From Sinotaia quadrata (Eukaryota > Mollusca > Gastropoda > Architaenioglossa > Viviparidae): a stretch of DNA of 64,000 bases. Each line of letters opens with the position of its first letter. Within the stretch, counting starts at the first letter, position 1. The notes beneath the pieces were generated by a model. It was not told the DNA's origin. It saw nothing but the letters and a program-made list of their open reading frames with translations, and did no database searches. Shown here one piece after another: positions 47,501 through 61,456 of the stretch. The stretch covers positions 109,843,375-109,907,374 of the forward strand of contig CM054179.1 in assembly GCA_028829895.1 (NCBI GenBank), given 5' to 3'. The translations under genes were made by a program, and so were the position numbers.

Positions 47501-50500
47501 AAAACTATTCAGGCGCTATTTACCAACTTAATCCACACAAAACCGTATAACTAATCTTTCCATATTTGCTATCCTAGTCCATAAAAATCCCTAAAACCAC
47601 TCTCGTACTATTTGCCACACTGGTCCACACAAACCCTTTGAAACTACACCTGCGTTATTTGCCATCCTGCTGCTCACAAAACATTAAAACTACACTCGCA
47701 CTAATTATCAATCTGGTCCACCTAAAACCCCATAACTACTCTTGCAGTATTTGCCAACATGGTCCACATTAAATCGTACCAGTTCAATTGCATTCATTGC
47801 AGCCCTAATCCACACCAAAAGAAACCCATCAGTACCTTTCTTTTGCTCGTTGGCCACCTTGGCCCGAATAAAATAGTAATTATATGTATATTCATTTCCT
47901 GCTTTGATCACACAAACTCTTTGCTGACACTCGCGACATTTGCAGTCGTAACAAGGCACTCGCAAGAACTTTCGACCCAGGTGAGCACTGAACCCTACCA
48001 ATAAACACTCACACATAGTTTGCCACACAAGTCCACACTCGGTAATGCTCGTACTCACACATAGTTTGCCACACAAGTCCACACTCGGTAATGCTCGTAC
48101 TCACACATAGTTTGCCACACAAGTCCACACTCGGTAATGCTCGTACTCACACATAGTTTGCCACACAAGTCTACATTCGGTAATGCTCGTACTCACACAT
48201 AGTTTGCCACACAAGTCTACACTCGGTAAAGCTCGTACTCACTTGCCCGTGTATTGACCACGGTCCACTGCAGCCACCAACACGGCTCCTGCAGATGCTG
48301 CAGGCAGGAGGCGCACCACCGGTGCCACAAAAAGGGCACGAGGTGGACCCTAAATAGCAGGTATCTGACGGATCGGTCTGGCCAGCAGAGCCTCCACCAA
48401 GGCAGAGCGAACTGATTTCCCCAGGTCCGCCGAAATACACCGTGCCAAACCCTCCCCGTCCGCCTAGAACAGACAAGGAAACAAGAGATAATATATCGTT
48501 ATTATGCGTCAACTGCGAACGATAAACACCCCTGTGACTGCATTTATCACCTTAAACATAAGACAGTTGCCAGGTTCCCAGGATCTAAGACTTGTGCCAA
48601 GAAGCATGTCGTGGTGCAAAAGATACATTTACAGCTACATACAGAAGGTATACTGTAAGAGGTCATACATACAGAAGGTGTATTGTAAGAGGTCATACAT
48701 ACAGAAGGGTAACTGTAAGAGGTCTACATACATACAGAAGGTGTACTGTAAGAGGTCATACATACAGAAGGTGTACTGTAAGAGGTCATACATACATACA
48801 TACAGAAGGTATACTGTAAGAGGTCATACATACACACAGAAGATGTACTGTAAGAGGTCATACATACATACAGATATCCCTTGCTGAAAAGGCTTCATGA
48901 GTTAGCATAGGGATGCAAGAGAAGTCATGCATTTGCAATAATGTCATGTTGGAAGAAGTCGAGCAGATATGTTGCGCTCAAAATACAAAGTCTTACGTTT
49001 GCACACGAGTGTTGTGTTGGTCTTAATTAATTTGATGTAGTCACATATCTTTTTTAATATTTCATTCATTTACTGTATTTTTTTTAAAGTTGAATGTAAC
49101 GAGACGTGAATATTTAACACAAGACATAAAAAGTGCTTCACACCTTGATTATGTGTATTTTTGTTAGATTCTCGTTTCTTTTGACGTGTGTTTTCTTCTT
49201 CTTTGACTCATCTGTCATTACTCCAATAGAGGAACATTAGCATAATTTCTCGTCACTTTAAATGATTTAAAGCTATTTTTAACATTCTTTCCTTTGAATA
49301 TGTGGTATAATCAACTCTTAACACCCAAAAGGAAGTCGAAGAGAGAAGGTATATTAAACAAATGAGTTAATTACGTTCTGTAGTACTGAGAAGCTTCATC
49401 CCCTTTCCCCTTATCCCCCTTCCCCTTTTTAAACACCTGTAAAGTTAATGTATGAGGCGAGCGTCCGAACTTCAGCAATCCTTTTCCTCTTACCCTGTAG
49501 CTAGTGTCATAAGACACCTGCTCACAGCTTGTGCTAGATAATTTTATTTGTCCGCCACTGTGTTGTGCATGAATATGACAAGTGCGTGATGAGACGTTAT
49601 TACAGGTCTCTCTGCCCACTGCGCATTGAAGCAAGTATATGCAACGTAAATTAGACACAGTACATAATGTGTGACTGTAAATGTTTTACAGTGGCGCTTG
49701 TATGCTGGAGATCTTTCTACTGAAACGCGAATGCTTGACTCCGGCTCTGGTTCAATCACAAAACTGTACCAACACTACTGGCTAACATTCTACTAACAAT
49801 ATTCTATAAACACCATTGGCCTCCATTCTAATACCACTACTGACCTCCATTCTACTAACAGTACAGACCTCCATTCTACTAACAGTGCTGACCTCCATTC
49901 TACTAACAGTACTGACCTCCATTCTACTAGCAGTACTGACCTCCATTCTACTAAGAGTACTGCTGGGCACCCTCACTCGTTATGTTCTTATTAATTAATA
50001 ATAATTAATTACAAGTGATCAAAAACATAATTTATTAATATTTATTTATTAATTCTTTTATTCTTTATTAATTATTTTTATTATTTAATAATTCTCCCAC
50101 ACGACCAATATGTCCCACTTGGTGGATTATAAGGGTGTCGTAAAACTAAACTCTTTACACAATAATAAGACAGACATTTTACTGTCGTATAATTTTTCTG
50201 CAGGTGAAAAACTCTTATTAAAGGAGTAATAAAAGTCCGACTTTTATTTATATTTAACGATCCATCTATTATTACTCCAACATAACGTTTTAATATATGT
50301 GCAAGAATGTTAATAAATTTATTAAATCGACGATCAAATATACAACATTTGAATATAATCAAAAGGGTGTTGACATTTACATCACTTCACAACAAAGTTG
50401 GATTAAACATTAGACACTTATTCAATTTATCCTAACATAGACATCATCAGTCAAATTAACATATATATATATATATAAAAACTTATTCAATGATGGCAGC

Positions 50501-53500
50501 TGTCACTGGCACGTGTTCACAATCATGCTGTTTACATCCAGTCACTTTTTTCTTATTAGATGATAGTCCAATGTATCCCTTCTAGGCACATTACACAAGT
50601 GTTCTACAATCTTCGATGAGCTCTACTAACCCTACTGACCTCCATTCTACTAACACTACTGACTTCCATTCTACTAACACTACTGACTTCCATTCTACTA
50701 ACCCTACTGACCTCCATTCTACTAACACTACTGACTTCCATTCTACTAACACTACTGACTTCCATTCTACTAACACTACTGACCTCTACTCTACTAACAC
50801 TACTGACTTCCGTTCTACTAACACTACCGACCTCCATTCTACTAACACTACTGACCTCCATTCTACTAACACTACTGACTTCCATTCTACTAACCCTACT
50901 GACTTCCATTCTACTAACACCACTGACTTCCATTCCACTAACACTACTGACTTCCATTCTTCTAACTCTACTGGCCTTCAGTTTACTATCTAGACCAGTC
51001 GCTCATCCTCAGTCCAACACTGCCTTGGAGATCACGTCTTGAGATCTTGACTTCTTTATGAAAAGTTTTTCATGGGATTCTGCCCCTCTGTCTTTCTTTT
51101 ACAACAAATAAACTTTTTATATTTATGACCTTTATGTTGTAACTGAAATATTTCTTAAGGATTATTTTAGTTTGTCATTCTTCTGAAGAAGCAATGGAAA
51201 ATCAGGTTCATGGAGAGTTGCTGAATAATAGTTTGTAACGAGAGTCTTGACTGACTAGCTCACAAATTTAACAGTTTTGTTTCAAAATTGTAGCTGTTCA
51301 AGCTTAATTTTAGTAAAGGAATTGATCTTTAATGCATTCATTAAATAATGCAATAATTAATTTAACAATTTAGCACTAAGAAAATAAATAAGCAATACAG
51401 CATTTCAGTAATTTAACAGCCATGCAGTCGATAAACATTTAAGTAATTTCAGAAAGTTAGTTGGTAAATGCTCTGGCAATTGCAATTTAGTAATATAGAA
51501 GACAGTTAGAAGGCAGTAATTCAACATTGATAGAGTAAATAAATGTGCAGGTAATTCATTAATTAATTATCAGAATACAGTTTTAAGCAAAACATTAATT
51601 TAATAATTTAACAATACGAGAGTCAATTAACATGATAGTAATGAAGTAGTTTAACAATATGACAGTTAATAAACATGGCAGTAGTTTAATGATTTAGCAG
51701 TGTGACTGTCCGAAAACATGACTTAAAGTAGTAGTTTAACAATATGACAGTCAATAAACATGGCAGTAGTTTAGTGATTTAGCAGCGTGACTGTCCGAAA
51801 ACATGGCTTAAAGTAGTAGTTTAACAGTATGACAGTCAATACATATGGCAGTAGTTTAGTGATTTAGCAGTGTGACTGTCCGAAAACATTTTTAAGTAGT
51901 AGTTTAACAGTTTGACAGTCAATACATATGACAGTAATTTAGTAATTTAACAACGTGACAGTCAATAAACATGACAGTAACAGTGTGACAGTCAATATAC
52001 ATCACAGAAAAGAAGTAATTTAACAGTGTAACAGTCAATAAACATCAGAGAAATGAAATAATTTAACAGTAAGGCAATCTAAAAACAGAAATTATGAAAG
52101 CAAATTACCAGTTTATTGTCACTAAACATGGCAACAATGTAATAGTTTAACATTAAATTAATGGGAGGGCTTGACCTGAGTGTGTTCGACCCCCAGCACC
52201 CCCCTCAGCCATCAGGTAGCGGCCAAACGTGCTGTTACCGCCACTTCCTGCTTGGGTCACATTCCGGAATCGGGCACTGCATGCAAACATCCCACCGCCT
52301 CCACCGCCAATTGCAAGTACATCTACTGACGTCACTCCCGCTGGTATCACAAAATCGGTTGTTGAAGTTAAGACAACGTAACCTCGCTCTGATGAACCGG
52401 AAATGTTGTAAGACATAGCTGGGAAACAAGAATTAATATAAATGCTGATTTGTTTCTTGGATATAGAGTTGAGCAAAAACTGGTGACGACAATATGAGGT
52501 TAATAGTCTGTGAGAATGCATTTATCATAAATGACCTGTAGACAAACGATTGTATACTTGTTTTTCTATTTGTGCAGCAAAGTCATTTAGAAATTAGAAA
52601 TTAAAGTCATGAGGGTTTTTTGTTGTTGTTGTTGTTTTTTTACAAATATCGTTTTAGTGTAACTGATGTATTTTGAATGGATTTAAAGTTAATTCGTATT
52701 GCAATTGATCTGAGTGATCAACTTGGTTAACTGGAATATCTCCTTATCGGCTAACACTCTCTCGTTCTGATATAACTATGATGAATTTTTAAACAATTAT
52801 CAAACCAACTTCTTGACGTAACTGTGATGTATTGTGAGTGGCTTGCCAAAGCAATGTCTATGGGTACTTGTCAAATATTCTAAATGGTTCAGTAACTTCT
52901 TGAAGCAAATATGTTATATTTTGAGTGGTTCACAGGATAAAAATATTTCAGCACACTGGTTTGACAGGCTACTCCGAATATATCACAAACTAACTTCTTC
53001 ATGTTAATTGTGATGTATTCTGAGTGGAATGATAAATTAAACACTTAGTGATTTGGCAAAACGTCTTTATATCATCGTCACAGATATAGGCTTGGAAATT
53101 AAAGACTTGAAATAATTGAAACAAAGTATAAGTAGTTCACCAAATAACGTCTTAGTATAATAGTTGTGTATTCTGAGTGGCTTGCTATTTTGACTTCATA
53201 AGAGCTTATTTTCGAATATTTTAAAAAATAAAAATCTTATTTTATTAATGAAAAAAAAAGAATAAAGTTTTTTTCTCCGTACATACCCCATTTACACACG
53301 GGACGTGTGCTCCACACACCATTAAAACAAATCGAAGTGAACCGCCGGGTGGTCGAGTGGTTTAGTCCCGGGCCATGAATCAATTCATAACCCGGATAAC
53401 ACTCGAACTTCAGCCCGTAGTGTGACGTCACGAAAGATCCCTCCTCTAAGTCGACAGACTGTCCGTTGACTACCATCGGAACGATGCAAAAACCTACGCA

Positions 53501-56500
53501 TTTCAGGAAAGAAAATTCTCAATTTCCTATACTCAAATAATTATTATGGATAATTTTAATGATGGCATTTTAATGCAAATTATAGTGGTGTGGGTGGGGA
53601 AGGAATCACGAGAAGAACATATAATCTAAGCACGTCGTTTCTGTTTCTTTATTTATTACGATTAGCTTAAGCTTACCTCTCTTGACCATAACTGCCTCGA
53701 TGAGAGGTTTTATAGGATGGCATAAAACCGACACGTTAGGATTTTCTTCTGCAGCGCAGGGGTCCAAGACAGTGTGTTCAATGCTTAGAAAGCCTGCAAT
53801 TCCAAAGAGCAAGCCAGGTAAAGTGTAAGTCCGCCGTGGGCAGTTGGAATGAAGGAACTGGCTATAAGCATTAGTGGGAATATGTGTTAGCAAGGTAAGT
53901 GAATACATTCTGAGCACCGTCATCGAAGGAATTTGTTAGCAATACTATCCAGTGAATGAAGGAATTAGTGAGCAGTGGTTAAGAGAAGGAATTTGTAAAC
54001 AATTTGAACGAGGGAATTTGTGAGTAATATACGTGAAGGAATTCATGACCAATGTAATTCAAGGAATGTGTTATAATGACATATATCTAGTCAAGGCAGT
54101 TAGGTGAGTACTACTTCTGATAGTACCATTTATTGAAGTAATATGCTTGACAATGTCAGTTAGTTTTATCACTGTGTTGATGACGTATATGGCAAAGCAA
54201 TGGACGGTAGAGGGGAGCAAAACATTAAGTCCTAGTTAGGGATTAATAATGTTACAAGTTTGACTAATGCTTGTTGTTGTTTTTATTTTAATAATGTCAA
54301 GGGTTTCTTACGGATTTTAAATATACAAAGTCATGCTTATTAAAAGTGCTTTTGTTGTATAAAACAATGATGATGCGGAGGAGGAGATGGATGATGTTGA
54401 TGATGAGGAAACAGAAAAGTCAGATCCAAAATCTGTCTACCGCGCCTGTTATCAGAAGAATAGGAATCGATCCGTAGAATCTTGAAAAGTACCTCTCCCC
54501 CAAACTCTTCTATATCGCCCTCTCCATTTAAGTGTGCTCTGAAAAGGATAAACAATTTGGTTTATTTATATGCCCGTGAAAGGCTTTCATTTTTGTACTC
54601 TTATACACACCAGAGAAAATCATGCAAGTGAGTAACTGTTACAGAATATATTTATGGATTTGTGAATGTACACGACTGTAAGTGAGTAATTGTTACAGAA
54701 TATGTTTATGGATTTGTGAATGTACACGACTGTAAGTGAGTAACTGTTACAGAATATGTTTATGGATTTGTGAATGTACACGACTGTAAGTGAGTAATTG
54801 TTACAGAATATGTTTATGGATTTGTGAATGTACACGACTGTAAGTGAGTAATTGTTACAGAATATGTTTATGGATTTGTAAATACACACGACTGTAAGTG
54901 CTGCTAGCCTATCACCACGTACTCCACAGTAGGTCTACGGCAACACTGACCACACTGATCACACTGACCACACTGACCACACTGATCACAATGACCACAA
55001 TGACCACAATGACCATTCTGATCACACTGGCCACACTAACCACAACGACCACACTGACCACGTTTTGAATTATTATTACATTGCTACAAACCGTTCACCC
55101 CTCCAATGTTCTCGTTTCATCACCTCTGGCGAACTTAGATATTCTCGATCACTTAAAATGGACAAGGATGAGTCCACTGTCGCAGAGAATTTAAATAATG
55201 GGTCACTGACAGACTTACTTTCGCATGAAGATTAATTAATGAGACGCTGACAAGTGTACTTTCACATGAAGTTAAATACTGAGACACTGCAAGCGCACTT
55301 CCACATGAAGATTATATTATTATACATAGACTTTCATATGACGCTGACAAGTGTACTTTCACATGAAGTTAAATACAGAGACACTGCAAGCGTACCTTCA
55401 CATGAAGAATACAAATTAGGAAAAACGTGTTTTCATAAGAGAGGTTTTTTTATGACAGCAATGACAGGAATCAGATATTCTTACCTGAACATGACAGGAA
55501 TCAGATATTCTTACCTGAACATGACAGGCCTTACTGAGTGTGTCCAGTATAATTGCTCGTTCAGGTGGGCAAGACCGCTGGGCGAGGTGCATTCCGGGAG
55601 ATTGAATAGAACAGAGGCAAGACGGTCAGTAAAGTTATACTTGTTCACTGTCTTTGCTTTGATATCCAGCCAGAAGACACCTGAAAGTGTAACACACACA
55701 TACACACAAACATACACAGAAACGTTAGACTGAGGAAACTGCCTTTGAAAAGGTTTAATCCCGTTCATTCATATTTGTTATGGGGATGTGTTCAGTAGAA
55801 AGGGAGGAATCAGTAAGTAGCTTTATTGCATTACCACTTGTATACTTTGGGTGGCATACATAAGAAAAAGAAGATTTAATTTTAAATGATATTTTTTGCA
55901 CATTCAACTTTCTATTTTATGGACAATTGGGTGCTACGTAATAATCTGAATATTTTCTGTTTAAATTTCAAAGATACGTATTTCAAAAGGCCAACTTCAT
56001 ATTGGAAAACGTTTTTTGCCAGTTTCGCTAAAACAAAGTCGATGAAGTGTTACCTTCTCCTGTTACGAGTAAAGGGCCAGGCTTTCCTGCCAATGTTAAC
56101 ACGTCTGAACAGTTGCTTCCGTCTATTTCGCACTTTCCAAGGATGCCCACTGAACTAGAGAAGCTTTCATCAGATGAAGAGAGGTTTTCTGTTTTTGTCG
56201 CCGTAAAATACAAATGGCTGCAAGAAAATCAACAGTCCTTTCAAAAATATTTCTATGATCAAAATTCCTGCAGAATAGTGGATTGCACATAAACTAGAGA
56301 CGGTGGTAACAGGCAAAGCATACCTCAGGAAATATTTAGAACATTATTGATATTAATAAGAGCGTTACATGTGTAAACAGGCAAAGTATACCTCACGAAA
56401 TATTTAGAATATTATCGATATTAATAAGAGCGTTACATGTGTAAACAGGCAAAGCATACCTCACGAAATATTTAGAACATTATCGATATTAATAATAACG

Positions 56501-58408
56501 TTACGTGTGTAAACAGGCAAAGCATAACGCTAGAAAAGTTTAGAACATTTTTGATATTTATAATAACGCTACTTGTGTAAACAAGAATGACGGTAATTGC
56601 TGCTAGTTTAAAGACTGGAGAAGGTAGACTTTTGCAACAGACGAACCAACTAGTAAATGAATAGACAACGCCTAGAATACACAAGAACGCTGAAAGGGAG
56701 ATGGTGAGGTTTGTGCAGGGAGAAGTAGATGTGCAGTTAGTTATCTGCCCCTAACAGTGTCCAGGATTGAAACGGAGTCTGGAAGAGCGCTAGTTAGATA
56801 TCTGCGAGAATAGAATCAGCTAGAACAACTATATAGATGATTAGAAGGCATAGAGAATACATACTGGAAGATGAATGATAAGATAGCAATGAGAGAAAAA
56901 ATAGACAAAGGAGCCGTAGTAAGGATGTCAGTTGCAGTAATACGCAGAGCTTTTATGCAGAGGATAACTATTATTTTGGTGCGAAAGTGAAAACAAAGGC
57001 AACTTATAAAAATAAACAAAATGTACTACAAAGGTAAATGTTTCACAGATTTGAAAATAAACGAGGAGTCTAGAAGGATAATAGATATATATATATATGA
57101 AAAAAAGTTTTCTATAAAGTATCATATGAGGGGGAATTCATATATTTTTAATATAAATTTTCATATTCTATGATTGGGTTTTAGGTGCCTGATTCTGATG
57201 TTATTAATAACTGAACGCCTACTAGCGTGACATATTTTGTGCCAGCACATTGAAAACTAAAATTGTGTCCTGATAGCGGACAGTGAGTACAGTACAGCTT
57301 AAACTTGATCAGACTACTCGTGTTTATGATGAGAAACTACGACAGATTTATTTGATTATTCCTTTTAAATATTGTTAAACTTTTCTTCTAGTCTCACATA
57401 TCTGTTAGTGTAATGTAACTTCTTTGCTGATATCGTCAATTGTAGTGATAGTCTGTCCGTCTATATATCTATTTATAGATCTATTTTATAAATCTATTTC
57501 TCAGTCTAAATTACTGAGTGGGGACCGTGAGTCAAATTGACGGTGGCATACCAGCAAATCGGTGTAACAGTTGCAGATTTGCATATTTAACCAGTGGTCC
57601 ATGCTCTGTATTGGCATTTGTAGATGTTTTATTTCATTAACTATTGTTAATATTTGGTATAAATCATTATTACGACGTCATTCCAGAGTACAGCGGCAAC
57701 ATAAACATAATTGTTAGATAAGATAATGTACAACGATAACTATTAGATGGAAGCAGCATTGGAGGAAAGAACTTGCAAAATTGTAGGGCGTGGGGGGTTA
57801 GCGAGCTATGAAAATAGATAAAAGAAGAGGTAGAATGGTATTTAGATAGCTAACGGAGTAGACAAAGGAAGTGCAGTGGTGTTTAGAGAGCTGACGGAGT
57901 AGAGTCAGTAGACAATAAAAGTGCTAAAGTGGTGTTATTATAACTTAGAGAGTAGACAAAGGAAGTGCTAAAGGAATACAAATTTCTGAACTAAGCAGTT
58001 AGACAAGACGGAGATTCTTGAAGAAATTTGTTTCAAACATTAAAATGCCATTTATATGTTGATTTTTTTCACACTAATAAAAATCATCTACTAGATCGTC
58101 AATAAACCGTCAGCTTTCTCGCGAAAATCATTCTAAGACGATCTGTGCACCATTTCAAGATCGTTGGTTATGTCATTTACTTTGACGCTTTTGATGACTC
58201 CTCCTTTACTCTCATCAGCTTTCTCGTTGGAGTCTTTCTAAGTTTATCTCTCAGTCACTCTAGTCGTGGCCAGTGGTTTCGTTGCTAGATTAATTCGCAT
58301 GAATCTGTCTTTCATACCTTTAGACAGCTGCATTTTGTGAACTGTTTTCAGTATTTCGTTTTAATACAAACCTCGTTTGTGATGATAACAGACAAAATAA
58401 TGAGGGTG

Positions 58409-58487
<79 letters not shown>

Positions 58488-59028
58488 CACGACACTTTTT
58501 TTATCTGCAGGTAATCCAAGGTAAGTCTTACCCAGAACTGAAATCCACTCCCAGATCGTTGAATATGACGTCACTCGAATTCATAATGACCATAAAATTC
58601 ATGACCCGAAGTGAAATGACTATGACCATGTGACGTGAAGTATCGATGAAATACAAAAGCTGAAGGTTTTCAAAGAGACATAAGGTTTCTGCAACTATTT
58701 AAACAAAAATAGTCGTTTCACACCGAATCAAAGGAATTATGGGTAACAAAATGTTTCTTGATTCTTTCTCGTGCAAGTAAAAGCTTACATATTATTTTGA
58801 CCTATCTCAACCATACACACAAGTTTCTCAAATATAAATACAAACATTACCATAAAGTCTCACTGGATTTCACATTGCGTACAAATCAAAAGTAATTAAT
58901 AAAGTAAAAACAGCAAATTCTCTTTGCGTAATTAATATATTCTCTATGTCCCCCTTAGTTATAAATGAGTTTCACGAACTTAATTATATGTTGTGTGTGT
59001 GTGTATGTGTGTGTGTGTGTATGTGTGT

Positions 59029-59104
<76 letters not shown>

Positions 59105-61399
59105 CTGAAAGGGGGTGGAGTGGAGTGGAGTGGAGTGAGAGAAAAAGATATGTATTGATTTTGTTTTACTTCTGCCATATTGCAATTTCAAAACGAATGA
59201 ATAGACTTTGTGAAGAATGTATAACATTATTTACCCGACCCAAAGCATAAATGAGTGTTGTTTGTGTCTCCATTCTGAACGTTCACTACATGACAATTAT
59301 CTCCTTGAAATACATTCCAATGTCTTCATTTTGAACGTTCACTTCGAGTCAACAATCCCCTAGACCTACTTACCAATGTGTCATTCTGAACGTTCAATCA
59401 TGACAATTATCTCTTGACCTACTTACCAATGACTTCATTGTGAACGTTCACTTCGTGACAATGATCCCTTTGACCTACTTACCAATGTCGTCATTCGAAT
59501 AGACGACTTCCTGTCGACTTCCATTAAGGTGCGCTCTTAAGACTGCCTGAAGGTGTAAATCTGTCCAGTACACCTGCAATTACATAAAGTCTCACGTGTA
59601 TAAGTTGGCAAGTGGGGTAATTTCAGGACAACTGAAGATATAAGTCTGTCTAGAACACCTGTACTGCATCAAAATATATAAAGTCACATATGTATCAGTT
59701 GGCAAATGAGGTAATTTCAGGACAACTGAAGATGAAGTTCAAGCAATACATCGGCTATTGTTACTGGCCCCTCATGTACTTATTCTACTCTTGTTTGTTT
59801 GAGTGTTATTTTTTTTATGTTGGGGTTGGGGGCGTGTGTTTTTGTTTGATTTGGTTTTCTTTCGCATTTTTATTGTTGCTTGTGCATACTGACTTTATTA
59901 AAATTAAAAATAAATCGTTTTGCACCCTTATTTTATTATTTAAAATAACATTTCCGAGACGAGTTTGCAGTGTTTTCTACAAAAAGAACTGCACATGTAG
60001 ATTTATTCATTGTTTCTTCAAGGATTTATTTTTCACATTTCAACATTAGCTGAAATCAATTAAAAACTTCTAAGAGTGTCAATACAGACTTTGGCTTGAT
60101 ATGGTTTCTAGAATAACTTAAAGGGTGTACCATTTTAGTGATGCTATCAAACGTGACGTCACCGGGATTACGCACGCTCGTCAGAGGAAGGACGTAATAT
60201 TCAGGCAGATAGAGATATTGCTGGTAAATGCCGCCGAGAACCGGATCGGTGACCAGCAAAAAATGATCGTCCACAAAACCTGCAAACACGGGAAAAAAGC
60301 AGTCATCGACTTTAGTAACGACGCGATAATGGATCTAAACCCAAATTAAAACAGTAATAAACATTGCGTTTCAATAGTATCAAACCTTAAAGCAATATCA
60401 GAAATAAATCTAAAGCTCTAATAAACTTAGCTGTATAAAAGTAATTCTCTTACCGTTGTAGCAATAATACACCTATTACTGTAAATAGTAAACATAGCGC
60501 CTAACACAGTAAAAATAATAAATCTAACGTTGTAACAATAAAAATCTGGCACAGTAACAAAAATAAGCACAGGGTTGCAACAGTGACACACCTAGCACAG
60601 CAACAGTAATGTACATGGCGTTGTAACAGTAATAAACCTTGGAGAGTAAAAGTAATAAACATTACAACATTAATAAAGCTAGCAAACAGTAAAAACATAA
60701 TACAGTTACAGTATTACACCTAGAACAGCAAGAAAAATAAATCTAGCACAAAATAGTAATAAACATGGCAATGTAACATTAATAAACTTAGCAACGTAAC
60801 AATAAGAAACATAGAGCTGTTACAGTAATAAACTCAGGAGAATAACAATAATAAACATAGGAATGTAACAATAATAAACATAGTCTTGTAACAGTAATAA
60901 TCCTAGCGATATAGAGCTGTAACTGTAATAAATCCTGAAAACAGATTAAATCATATGTAGACGTTCGTAAAAAAGCCGTAAAAGTAACGATAATAAACAT
61001 ATTCTTGTAACAGTAATAAACCTAGCGATATAGAGATGTAACTGTAACAAATCCTGAAAACAGATGAAATTATATGTAGACTTTGGTAATAAAGCCGTAA
61101 TGGTAACGAATAAACGCCATAGAGTAATCATCCAATGTGAGTGTTCGATAATAACAAGTCATCAAGTTAACAATTACTGACATGACACACAAGAATTATT
61201 TATTATACATAGTAAAATGCAAAACACTATTATATTTATGATATTAAAATTCTAAATTGCTGCTATTTAAACTTCATGAACGGAGGGGCAATTTAACGGA
61301 AAGACGAACCAATGACTTATATATAGCAAGACGGTTATTTATGGTCTTTCAATCACTGATTGACTCGTGTAACTTGTTTATCATGCTGTTAAGAAAAAG

Positions 61400-61456
<57 letters not shown>

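Larger units (their letters stand above)
48890..52130. other. Intron 11 of the LRP-like gene
   Basis: No exon is supported. It holds two arrays of the same 24-base unit (49825-49970 and 50625-50985), AT-rich sequence between them, and a composite 75-80-base array (51400-52130) with cores ATGACAGTCAATAAACATGG and GTGTGACTGTCCGAAAACAT. Confidence 0.7.

Noticed and set aside
47708..48082. 124-codon minus-strand open frame with Cys-rich middle as an extra LRP-like exon
   Set aside because: Exons 12 and 13 already join in phase 0, the frame runs through minisatellite units, and no acceptor/donor pair fits.
53340..53372. tRNA-like A box (GGTGGTCGAGTGG) on the + strand
   Set aside because: It lies inside the sushi-domain exon on the opposite strand. 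There is no B box or cloverleaf.
55527..55540. Earlier donor TCA|GTAAGG in LRP-like exon 7
   Set aside because: It would be phase 0, but exon 8 needs phase 2. The donor at 55514 fits phase and is stronger.
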